This document shows, piece by piece, positions 7,940 through 16,200 of a stretch of DNA of 64,000 bases; position 1 is the first letter of the stretch, and each line of letters starts with the position of its first letter. The notes beneath the pieces were generated by a model. It saw only the letters and a list, made by a program, of their open reading frames with translations. It was not told the DNA's origin and searched no databases. Location: the NCBI GenBank assembly GCA_029432795.1, contig JARNMJ010000003.1, positions 62,001 through 126,000 on the forward strand, written 5' to 3'. Both the position numbers and the translations under genes were made by a program. This DNA is from Pontiellaceae bacterium B12219. GTDB lineage: Bacteria; Verrucomicrobiota; Kiritimatiellia; Kiritimatiellales; Pontiellaceae.

Positions 7940-8400
7940 TCACTGTCCTCATCCACGCAGATTCCTTGTTCATAAATGACAGGTTCTAGCCCGGGCGTGA
8001 TCATATAGTTATCGTCATTAATCTGAATATCGGGATTTAAAGCCTCCAGCCGACGGTCATATTCAGATTGCAGATCCAGTTCCAGCTTGGCCCAGTGTTC
8101 CGGCTGCTTAGATTTGTCGACCTTCTTGTCGCCACTGGAAAAAGAGAAGGCGTTGGCCGTGGCCGAACGCATCACCTGACAAGCATGGATCTGGCCCAGC
8201 AACAGAAGTAGTTCCCGGGTTTCTCCTTCTGGATCCGGTGAGATGTTGTCACCGGAAATGGTCAGTGTTAGCTTCGCATCCCGAGAAAATTTATAGACTG
8301 CCTTCCGGACGCACCGCTCCAAGGTGTTCTCTTGAAAGAGCGATGCGTCCGGATCGGACAGGTCAATGCGCAGATCGCTGATGAGGTCAGTCAGCAACAC
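7930..8400 (-). CDS. Phage head-tail adaptor-like protein
   Basis: I choose GTG at 8400 (VLLTDLISDLRIDL). GGGAAG lies just upstream and the start overlaps the previous stop, giving 156 aa. A longer reading to 8532 would overlap the previous gene by 146 nt and is unlikely. The sequence is largely helical, with TLERCVRKAVYKFSRDAKL and a C-terminal region ending in Cys-Cys (DEDSECC). Size, helical content and location between the 113-aa gene and the stopper-like gene fit a head-tail adaptor. I see no specific motif. Confidence 0.7.
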   Translation of the reverse strand: MLLTDLISDLRIDLSDPDASLFQENTLERCVRKAVYKFSRDAKLTLTISGDNISPDPEGETRELLLLLGQIHACQVMRSATANAFSFSSGDKKVDKSKQPEHWAKLELDLQSEYDRRLEALNPDIQINDDNYMITPGLEPVIYEQGICVDEDSECC

Positions 8401-8728
8401 GTTCGCTTCCCACTTCTTCGAGCCGGTCGCCCAGCGCATCGAGTACGGTTTTGCGCTTTTCAGTCTGCATATATCCCTGAAGCAGGTCGGGATCGTCCAT
8501 CTGATTGACCTCAGCGATAGCTTCAGTCGCATTCATCGTGCTGAGGTCGATGGATTTTGCTTCCGGAGCCTCCGTTTCTTCCTCGGAGCGCTTCACCAGT
8601 TTTTGCTTTAGGGCGTGCTTGATCTGATCGGTTCGCTGCTCAACGGTGATGGATTCTCCCGGAAGCAGTTTCAGTCCGGCATCCGGAATAATCAGGATGC
8701 CGGGGCGTTCATTCTTAATCGTAACCAT
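8387..8728 (-). CDS. Small phage structural-region protein, unknown
   Basis: This 113-aa protein starts with a short strand-rich part (MVTIKNERPGILIIPDAGLKLLPGE). A charged, probably flexible region rich in Glu/Lys follows, and the C-terminal helix is LLQGYMQTEKRKTVLDAL. It sits 18 bp after the major capsid gene and overlaps the adaptor start by 14 nt. An N-terminal 'pG...l.PGes' pattern is seen in small capsid-associated proteins, but I cannot name a family. Confidence 0.68.
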   Translation of the reverse strand: MVTIKNERPGILIIPDAGLKLLPGESITVEQRTDQIKHALKQKLVKRSEEETEAPEAKSIDLSTMNATEAIAEVNQMDDPDLLQGYMQTEKRKTVLDALGDRLEEVGSERVAD

Positions 8729-8745
8729 AATAAAGATCTCCTTCC

Positions 8746-9609
8746 TTATAGGCCCAGTTTAATTCGCGCCATGATGTCCGGGCGGGTGATACCCTGACCG
8801 ATTTCCGACCAGACCAGCCAGCCCGTCTTGAAGCGTGTTTTCTTCTCGATGGACTCCGCTTTGAGCTTTTCGCGAACGGGAAGCTTTCCGACTTCCTTGT
8901 CAGGAATAATCAGCACCTCGTCTAACGGCATCGCGGCGGTCAACAAAATGCCACCGGTTCCGTAGTTTTTGACCACACCTTTCTGTCGAAGCTCCAGTTT
9001 GGTCTGCGGATCGAGGTCCCATCCGCGTAGATCGTTGAAACGGCGACCGCGCATCACGATATATTTTACCGACAGCTCCAGGTCTTCAATAATAGAGATA
9101 GCTTCGTTGAGCGCCTCTTCGGTCAGCGTATTGCCAACTACCTCCACCGTGTTTTCTGGAGGAACCGCAGCGGATAGCACGTTGATTGAGCGGCTATCCA
9201 TCTCTTTGCGAATGGCATCCGATGCGCTGGTCTGAATATCCATCAGCGTGCCGATGTTGCCGTTTTTGAGGACGGAAATGTCGACCATCGGGTTGGAGTG
9301 GATTCGGTTTGTCGGGAATTCGACTTCGTCGCTACCGACTTCTTGTTCCTGCGCTTCGCCATCTTTGCTGATCCAGTGGGCCTTAACGGTTGGCTTTTTC
9401 TGGTACAGCGGACGCTCACCTTTGGGCAAGGTGTGACGAGTGAGCAACAGGGAGGAAATCTCCTTGCGCCGGATTTCCTGCTCAATAGGCGCGGCGATAG
9501 CGGCGGCCAATGCCTGCATCCCCTCGGGAGACTCCAGGGCCTCCGTCATCAGTTGCGCCATGGTCTCCATGTATTCCTGACTGTGAATATCAATAAGTTC
9601 GTTTTCCAT
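8746..9609 (-). CDS. Major capsid protein (probable HK97-like fold)
   Basis: This 287-aa protein follows the protease/scaffold gene and the decoration-like gene, the expected place of the major capsid protein. It has an acidic N-terminal arm (residues 1-60). The central part, TVEVVGNTLTEEALNEAISIIEDLELSVKYIVMRGRRFNDLRGWD, matches the spine-helix/A-domain pattern of HK97-type coats that line up as 'l...al..i...g...k.ivm....f.dl'. DEVLIIPDKEVGKLPVR and a C-terminal 'GWLVWSEIGQGITRPD' strand complete the picture. No catalytic motif is present. Good SD and independent start. Confidence 0.8.
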   Translation of the reverse strand: MENELIDIHSQEYMETMAQLMTEALESPEGMQALAAAIAAPIEQEIRRKEISSLLLTRHTLPKGERPLYQKKPTVKAHWISKDGEAQEQEVGSDEVEFPTNRIHSNPMVDISVLKNGNIGTLMDIQTSASDAIRKEMDSRSINVLSAAVPPENTVEVVGNTLTEEALNEAISIIEDLELSVKYIVMRGRRFNDLRGWDLDPQTKLELRQKGVVKNYGTGGILLTAAMPLDEVLIIPDKEVGKLPVREKLKAESIEKKTRFKTGWLVWSEIGQGITRPDIMARIKLGL

Positions 9610-9625
9610 TGAATAGGCTCCTTGG

Positions 9626-9991
9626 TTAAATCAGCAGTTTAAATTTCAGCACGCCGCTCTGAACGGAGATGGCCTGAGCGATCACATGTTCATCATCGGC
9701 AATGTTTCCGCCCTCAAGCGTACCGGTGTCCGAAACTTTCAAATCGTCACCGGGATTGATCGTTCCTTCGAAAACATCGGTTTCATACGTGCCGCCTTTG
9801 CAGTGAATGCCGGGCATTTCGCCGTCGGCATAGCTCTTTATCAGCATTCCGAACGAGCGGACTTCTGGATCGGTGTTAACGGCAAATTGGTCGTTTCCGG
9901 CCACAGCTACAAACTGACCGATCTCGCCGCTGCCCTGCATATAGCCATCGCCATATGCGAGGCCGGGATGGGTGGGATTAATAAATGGCAT
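9626..9991 (-). CDS. Capsid decoration-like protein
   Basis: This 121-aa, Gly- and Asp-rich, strand-dominated protein lies between the protease/scaffold gene and the major capsid gene. It holds short beta segments (GQFVAVAGNDQFAVN, TYETDVFEGTINPGDDLKVS, HVIAQAISVQSGVLKFKLLI). Composition, length and position match phage head decoration proteins, which stabilise the capsid surface. It is preceded by a strong SD-like AGGAGA. A single His-Cys pair near residue 63 is the only notable detail. Confidence 0.7.
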   Translation of the reverse strand: MPFINPTHPGLAYGDGYMQGSGEIGQFVAVAGNDQFAVNTDPEVRSFGMLIKSYADGEMPGIHCKGGTYETDVFEGTINPGDDLKVSDTGTLEGGNIADDEHVIAQAISVQSGVLKFKLLI

Positions 9992-10008
9992 ATCGATTCT
10001 CCTTGGGG

Positions 10009-10536
10009 TTAGGCGTTGGTGGTTGCTTCGCTTCCGACGCGGTTGTTATAGGCGGCCATGAATCCGTTTTTCAGGCGGTCTTCGAGCGATAGCTTCTGAT
10101 CGTCTACATCGTGCGGACGGACTCCAGCAGACGTTCGCATTGGCGATTCATCCGAGGCTTTGGCCTTCTTGGGGGCAGGCTCTTTCTCCGGCGGCGGTTC
10201 CGAAGTATGTGTTTTAGCCATCTTTTCGTAGGCGGCCTCGGTTGCGGAAAAGGCATCATCCGAGAGTTCGGCCAAACGCTTGAGTTCGTTGTCTCGCTCT
10301 TCGCCGAAGTCCATGCCCTGTTTTTCGAGCTTACCGATCAACTGGCTGGCACGAGCTTTGGATGCAGCGGCTTTCTGCTCGGCTTCCAGTTCCTCAATTT
10401 TCTTCTGAAGTTCGGACACCTTGGCTTTCAGCTCACGGTTTTCCTTTTCCAGCTCCGCATTCGGCGTTTCTTCTGCAGCTTTGCTTTTCGCGGCATCGGA
10501 AGACGACGGATCGGGTTTCTTGTCTTTATCGTCCAT
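10009..10536 (-). CDS. Nested in-frame scaffold protein start
   Basis: An internal ATG at 10536 (MDDKDKKPDPSSS) lies in frame within the protease fusion. A perfect AAGGAG (minus strand, 10545-10550) lies 8 nt upstream, as strong as the SD of any independent gene here. It would yield a 175-aa protein made only of the coiled coil (NAELEKENRELKAKVSELQ region) and C-terminal tail. This is the lambda C/Nu3 arrangement, in which the scaffold is made both as the tail of the protease and on its own. The ribosome site is seen. Separate expression is inferred. Confidence 0.65.
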   Translation of the reverse strand: MDDKDKKPDPSSSDAAKSKAAEETPNAELEKENRELKAKVSELQKKIEELEAEQKAAASKARASQLIGKLEKQGMDFGEERDNELKRLAELSDDAFSATEAAYEKMAKTHTSEPPPEKEPAPKKAKASDESPMRTSAGVRPHDVDDQKLSLEDRLKNGFMAAYNNRVGSEATTNA

Positions 10537-12342
10537 TAGGGATTCTCCTTGGGGTTGTTGTTCATCAGATGGATCCTGAACCGACGCCACCTGTAGAATT
10601 CGGGCCTGCTCATCGGCTCCTTTTCGGTCGAGAAGGCCCAGACCGGAAAAGGTAACGCCATGCAGGATTTCGTAGACGGGTTTGCCGCTCAGTTCGCGGC
10701 CTTTAAATTTGCGCAGATGGGTGCAGTAGTCGGCTTTGCTTTTGAATCGCTTGTGGCAGACGGAGCATTCGCCTTCTTCATAATCGCACTCCATCGAAAC
10801 CTGGGTGATGATTCCGCGCTTCATGAGCTTGTAGGCCAATTGCGCGTTGGGTGTGTCGGCTGCGTAAAGTTCACCGACACATTCAATGCGCCCGCCTTGC
10901 TCATCTTCCTGATAATCTGCGGCGACGATCCCGCCCACAATATCGCCGAAATCCTGCGAGTGCTGCAGGTCGACCTTCTTATTGATGGCCGTCATGTGAC
11001 GTTGGTTTAGTTCTTCCGCAGTAAAGTGATCGCCATTCCGATTGGTACCGGTTCGGCAAAGAATAAAGGTGAACTGGGGATCGCCAGTAGCTCCCATCAT
11101 CGCCTCTGAGCGCATAGCATCCTCGTCTAAAGCAAGCTCCACCGGAATAGATGTGTGGAAATTCGCAGCGGCGGCCATGGGTTGGGTCTTTTCTTCCGAT
11201 GCTTTGGCCGAGGTTCCCTTCACGCAAACAAACAGGCGTTCTTTTGCGGACGAAGCGGAGCCACGTTTTGCCGTAATGGAATAGGAATGATCCTTGGATT
11301 GCATTCGTGATGAGCGACCGTGCCCCGCAATGATCTTTTTCATCTGCGATTCGTTCGGGTGTGCGTGGTCGCGGTAGGAAATCAGCCAATGCTTGATGTG
11401 CTTGGCGTTACCGAGGAACGTTTCAAAAAAGGCGGAGGAGTTGCCTTTGGTGACGGTCTGGTGATCCGTGGCATAATGCTTGGTCTTACTGTCCTTGTTG
11501 ATTTCAAGACCTTTCCAGTAGACCATGAGGCCTTCCACAAAGTGATAGGCTTTTTCATAGTTGGTGGTCGAAAATTCAGTCGCATACGGCGGATCAAAAT
11601 AGGCCAGATCGGCATTCACCTTCGGCAGGATGGCGTTCACATCGCCATGGTGAGCCTTATTCGTTTTACCGTTATCGAACACTAGCGCATTGACTCGCTC
11701 CAGATTCTTGCGGAACCGCGCCTTAAACTGTTCGGGCGTATCCTTACGTTGGCCGCCCTCGGCAGAGGATGAAAAATGCCCGAACCCGCCGCTGGCGCAG
11801 GTTTTCCCCAGCGCAAACAGTGCGATATCCTTTTTATAGCCGGAAAGTTTGTCGCAGTTGGCTCGGATCGCATCGATCACCCCATGGACACCTTTAACAA
11901 AGAAGATGCCCTTAAAATTATCGCGCACAAAGGTTCCGGCATTGGCGTTGTCGGCAATCAGCGCATCCATTTCTGCTTCGGTCAGGGTGACTGAGCTGTT
12001 TTCAACAATCGCCTTTGCCGCATGATGGCAAAAATGGAGCCGGTCGTTGGTGGTTACCTGCATCCCTTTGGATTTGTACATATAGGCGACAACGGCAGAA
12101 CCGGAAAAGGCATCCAGTACCGAGCCGACCTTGTCGGGCGTGTTTTTCCAAATCCAATCCACGAGCTTTTGTTTACTGCCGATGTAATTGGTGATGTATT
12201 TCGGGCGTTTCCCGGGAGCCTGCTCTTCAGGAGCTGTCTGTTCGGCGGCATCGGTTCCCAGTTCTTCGGGATCGATTGCGAGCGCCGCATCTGCTTCTAA
12301 GAGAAACGCCAGCCGGTCAAGGTCGGTCGCAAATGTCTTCAT
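10009..12342 (-). CDS. Fusion: D12-class DNA adenine methyltransferase + prohead protease + scaffold
   Basis: This 777-aa protein has three parts. Residues about 48-310 are a D12-class N6-adenine methyltransferase, with ITNYIGSKQKLVDW, the AdoMet motif DAFSGSAVVAYM and catalytic DPPY near residue 249. Residues about 400-600 look like a capsid maturation protease, with His in DLQHSQDFGDIVGGIV and Ser in ITQVSMECDY, the His/Ser spacing of HK97/T4-type prohead proteases. A Cys/His cluster (CSVCHKRF...YCTHL) near residue 527 may bind zinc. From residue 603 a long coiled coil and Pro/Lys-rich tail form a scaffold. GGAG lies 7 nt before the ATG, and a bipartite promoter is 62 nt upstream. Protease and scaffold are often fused. 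A methyltransferase at the front is unusual. Confidence 0.88.
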   Translation of the reverse strand: MKTFATDLDRLAFLLEADAALAIDPEELGTDAAEQTAPEEQAPGKRPKYITNYIGSKQKLVDWIWKNTPDKVGSVLDAFSGSAVVAYMYKSKGMQVTTNDRLHFCHHAAKAIVENSSVTLTEAEMDALIADNANAGTFVRDNFKGIFFVKGVHGVIDAIRANCDKLSGYKKDIALFALGKTCASGGFGHFSSSAEGGQRKDTPEQFKARFRKNLERVNALVFDNGKTNKAHHGDVNAILPKVNADLAYFDPPYATEFSTTNYEKAYHFVEGLMVYWKGLEINKDSKTKHYATDHQTVTKGNSSAFFETFLGNAKHIKHWLISYRDHAHPNESQMKKIIAGHGRSSRMQSKDHSYSITAKRGSASSAKERLFVCVKGTSAKASEEKTQPMAAAANFHTSIPVELALDEDAMRSEAMMGATGDPQFTFILCRTGTNRNGDHFTAEELNQRHMTAINKKVDLQHSQDFGDIVGGIVAADYQEDEQGGRIECVGELYAADTPNAQLAYKLMKRGIITQVSMECDYEEGECSVCHKRFKSKADYCTHLRKFKGRELSGKPVYEILHGVTFSGLGLLDRKGADEQARILQVASVQDPSDEQQPQGESLMDDKDKKPDPSSSDAAKSKAAEETPNAELEKENRELKAKVSELQKKIEELEAEQKAAASKARASQLIGKLEKQGMDFGEERDNELKRLAELSDDAFSATEAAYEKMAKTHTSEPPPEKEPAPKKAKASDESPMRTSAGVRPHDVDDQKLSLEDRLKNGFMAAYNNRVGSEATTNA

Positions 12343-12404
12343 TAAAATCTCCGGTTAGTCGCTGTAAAGTTCGGCGCGTGTAGACGCGACCGGTTGTTCA
12401 GCGG

Positions 12405-12436
12405 TTACTTACCGGAGAAGTTTGAAAAGTGTCGGA
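12405..12436 (-). promoter_or_regulatory. Prophage bipartite promoter element, copy 2 (capsid operon)
   Basis: The minus strand reads TCCGACAC-N12-TCCGGTAAGTAA. It lies 62 nt before the ATG of the methyltransferase-protease-scaffold gene and just after the stop of the 115-aa gene. It should drive the capsid and neck genes down to about 7105. Confidence 0.75.
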
Positions 12437-12445
12437 CGAGTGGCC

Positions 12446-12793
12446 TTATTTTTTTATCGAGGCGAGCAAAGCAGCTCCACAGGCCGTGGTGGATGGATAC
12501 TCGGAGGTCTCGAAAATCTCAGAAAATGTACCGTCATATGGCGAGTGTTGTTGCTGATGGTATTCCAAAAAATCATCAGGAAGAGTCCTGACCTCATTTT
12601 CGACAAGGCGATTAATCACCCAGTCGGCGGCTTCTTTACGGTCAAGAATAGCCGGATCATTAGAGTCCAGGTAGAACATTTCGATGTCCAATCCGGGACC
12701 GAAACCCTGAACCCATACTCCGACGGGCTGGTATTCCGGCTTCGATGGATTGGGTAAAATGGAATCGATCATGTAACGAAGCTTCATTCCCAA
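12446..12793 (-). CDS. Unknown protein downstream of the giant head protein (115 aa)
   Basis: This is an acidic 115-aa protein with no recognised motif. Its middle has a pattern of short strands (YQPVGVWVQGFGPGLDIEMFYLDSND), then a helix containing EAADWVINRLVENEV. Its start overlaps the 169-aa gene by 10 nt. With that gene it forms a tail to the portal/head-protein operon, ending 10 bp before the next promoter element. Immunity or regulatory partner for the kinase-bearing head protein is possible from position but unproved. Confidence 0.65.
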   Translation of the reverse strand: MGMKLRYMIDSILPNPSKPEYQPVGVWVQGFGPGLDIEMFYLDSNDPAILDRKEAADWVINRLVENEVRTLPDDFLEYHQQQHSPYDGTFSEIFETSEYPSTTACGAALLASIKK

Positions 12794-13293
12794 TCCTCCG
12801 CAATTTCGAGGTGTTCTTCCAATACGCTCTCGTCAATTCGTTTGATCAGATCCGGATGGTCACGCCGGTATTTTGTCCATTGTTTCCAATCGGCAGCATG
12901 GTCCGGCTCGGTGACAGGTTCGATCATCTCGATGTGATGGATCCGCTTGTGCTCATCGGTCAGCTCAACAATCAGCCACGCATCGATGGTTTGCCCGTCA
13001 ATATCAACAGGAAGCGTATCGTCTACATCCACACCAATCACCTTGGTGGTGTGGCAGCAACGCCGATCTTCGGAATAACCGAGTTCTTTCCAGAGCAGCC
13101 AGAAATCTACTCGGGTTATTTTCCCCGCTGTATCAAAATGAGGGGCAATGCGTGTGACGATCCATTCAGCGACAATGGTATCGATGAAGTTTTCGCCTCC
13201 ATGTTCGCGGACCTGCATCCGACAGCCGTTCTGATTAAACAACTGAAACAGGTTTTGAATCCGGGCTTTTTCTTGTGCGATTACTTCTTTCAT
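12784..13293 (-). CDS. Unknown protein, tightly coupled to the giant head protein (169 aa)
   Basis: This 169-aa acidic protein begins with a helix (MKEVIAQEKARIQNLFQLF) and continues with mixed alpha/beta sequence, including RRCCHTTKVIGVDVDDTLPVDIDGQTIDAWLIVEL. The ATG overlaps the stop of the 1519-aa gene by 4 nt (ATGA), so translation is coupled. I do not recognise the family. Two adjacent Cys near residue 73 stand out. Confidence 0.65.
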   Translation of the reverse strand: MKEVIAQEKARIQNLFQLFNQNGCRMQVREHGGENFIDTIVAEWIVTRIAPHFDTAGKITRVDFWLLWKELGYSEDRRCCHTTKVIGVDVDDTLPVDIDGQTIDAWLIVELTDEHKRIHHIEMIEPVTEPDHAADWKQWTKYRRDHPDLIKRIDESVLEEHLEIAEDWE

Positions 13294-16200
13294 TTCCTGC
13301 TGCTCCAGTTGTCCGATGTTCGGACCATATCCTCGATCTTTCGTCCATCCGGTAGTTTGGTTATGCCTCGACTGACGAAACTCTGAATCACCTTTTTCTG
13401 TTCTGTTGTTGAATTGGTAACGATGTATTCAATGTTGTCCAGCAACGTCACCGAATATTTAAAAATCGTTTCATTGCCACTGTTGCTGGAGAATTGCTTC
13501 CAGTCCGCGATGTCGCTTCCTCGGTGCGTTTTGACATACCCATCAACAACCTTTCCGTAGGCATCGTGGTTGTAGCTGATAGCATCCATGCGGCGGAGCA
13601 TGCTCTTTTTGAAATAGAGCGCGGGTTGCGCGTGGCTGGACGGATTCTTTTTGATACGGGTAAAAAAGTAACTGGCCCCGCCTGAATTCATATCAGCGAC
13701 CGGCGACATACCTCCCGGCGGAATTCCCATCCGCATCTTTTCAACCGTGCTAACCATGGCACCGTTGTTCTGCATGATCATTTCGACAAAATCCGACATT
13801 TTCTCGCTGTTGGTCAAACTGTGGACAAGGGAGTGTCCCTTCATCTTTTCTTCCAACTCCTGTTCAGATATGTCGAACCGGAATTGGTTCCGGTAACCGC
13901 CTTTTAATTTTCGGTCCAAAAACCCAGCCTGATACGCACCCATTGGATCGTAATCGGGAAGTTTCGTGAGATCGTCGACTTTCAGTTCTTTTTGCCAATA
14001 TTCCCGCATTGCCTGCACCCGCTCGGTGGTGGACGCCTCACGATCATCCAGTCCTTTCTGCAACCGTTTAAAGTCGGCCTTATGATCCACCTTGCGAATG
14101 TAGGCCATCTTTTCCAGATACATCTGCTCGGCGTTCTCCGGAGAGGCCACCCGGGCGTCGATGCCCAGTTGATCCAGCTTATCCATCAACGATTCCATTT
14201 TATCCGGCGACACTTTCCCGTCGATGGTTATCTCCATTTCGCCGCGCTGGGCGTACAGGTTGTCACCTTTCCACGGGCGATAGTTGATCCGGGTGCCGTC
14301 ATCAAATTCCGCCGTGTATTGAACGCCGCCTTTTACGGATCGCCCCTTGAAAAGGGTGGTATTGCTCACACCGTCCTTATCCACTAAAATCTCTCCATTC
14401 TTGATCTGGCGCTTGGTGTGCGTGACGGATCCCTTTTTTACTTTGAAATCAGGCTTCTTCTGTTTTTTCGGTTTGGGAGCTTCAGGCAGGTATTGCTCAA
14501 ACGTACCCTTCGTTATTTTTTTGTTTTTCACCGCATCATCGAGCTGATCCAGCCAACTGACATAACTTTCCGCCATCTTTCGAACATCCGGATCATCGCT
14601 TTTCGCGAGTTTGCTCAGTTTGCTCCGGAGTTTCATCGCCTTATCGAGCTTTATCTGGTTGTAGTTCCCGCTTTGGGCGGAGTGGTAATTCACATTCTTA
14701 ACGGCATCCAGAATATCTGAGTAAAAGGAGTCTTCTTTAAGCGGTTTTCCTTTCGGAATCGTGACGCGGTCCAATTGCCCCTGGAGTTTGGAAACGATGG
14801 TTCCATCAGTATCCGGGCGGATTTTCATTTTAACGACAGTGCGAGGCTTGCCGTTGAACATTTCCGTAAAGATCAATGCGTTCTGGTCTTCCACGTCGCC
14901 GCTGTCGAACGGGAGTGTTTTTCCCTGCCAGCCAAGTTTTCCTGCATCATCAATGATGGCCTCATCTGCTGCCTGAAGGAGTTTTTTTGCACTGACCGTC
15001 GGCTTCTTTGCGTCAAAACGGAATCCCTTTTGACCAAGCACCTCGCCATAGTAGCTTTCAAAATCACGGAGCAGGTTATGCTTCCGGTCCAATGCCTGTT
15101 CGTAAAACTGATTCAGCCCGGCTTTGTTTTTCCCGAATCGGCCTTCTGCGTAGGGGCGGATCATATCGAGATAGGACTCGTCTGAAATTTTTTCGACCTC
15201 CTGAATATATTTCAGCGTCACGTTGGGGTCGAAGTTAACCTTGCCGTCTTTGGCGGCACGGAAAACAGTGTTGTAGAACGGCTCCGCCTCTCCACATTTT
15301 TTGTTGGGGTGGTAATTGAGTGATAGCTGGTCTTTCCCCAGAAACTTAAATGCCTGCCCTTTATCGATGCCGTACACCTGTCCATCCGTCGCTCGGATAA
15401 ACTGCTTGGAGTGACCGTCGTGATTCGCAATCAACCAGTCAATCACATGCTCTCGCTGGAGCTGTTCAATCTCTACGGTGGATAGGTTTTCGGGAATGAC
15501 GCCGCGAAAATCAAAGTCGTTTTTCAGATCGGTACGCCATTTCTGAATGGAGCCGGTCCGTCCATTGAGCTGAATGGTTCGTACTTCAATGGCATCCGGA
15601 TCAATCAGTCGTCCAATCTTGTATGCCGCTTCCTCACCGTGCGCGATAAAGTTGTCGCTGGAGTTCTTCGCCGGTTTAAATAGCCATTTCTCGCCGTTTT
15701 CATCCGTCCAGAATTCCTTTTCGTGCGCACCGCCGACATCGGCCTTGCCAGCTTTTTTAAAAGCATTGGCAGGTTTCTTTTTCCAGCTCAGGTCGGCCTC
15801 GTCATATTCGGAGCCTTTCTTGGTAAAGGCGGGCTTCTTCTTAGGTTCCGGTTTAGGTGTTTGGGCTTTGGTCGGAGACTTGGGTTTTAGCTTTTTCTTC
15901 CCGCTATGCTTTTCCGCCCACTTTGACCATTTAGTTTCAATGCTTTGCTTGGCAACTTCCACCTTGGTCGGATCGGTTTCGGTAAAAATCGTGACCAGAT
16001 CGTCTTTGCCCGCCCACTGCCAATGCTTCAGCTTGGATTCCTTCGCAATATTTTTCAGCTCGGACGCTTTTAGTTTGGTCACCTGATCCTGAAACAGCTT
16101 TTTTTTGAGTGCGATCTCTTTTGCGTGACCTGCCAGCAGATCTTGAGACAGCTCCGTGGCGGAAGTGAGAGCCTTTTCCGCATCGCCGAGCTGACTGATA

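Noticed and set aside
8401-8532. N-terminal extension of the adaptor-like gene to 8532
   Set aside because: It would overlap the preceding gene by 146 nt; GTG 8400 has an SD and short overlap.
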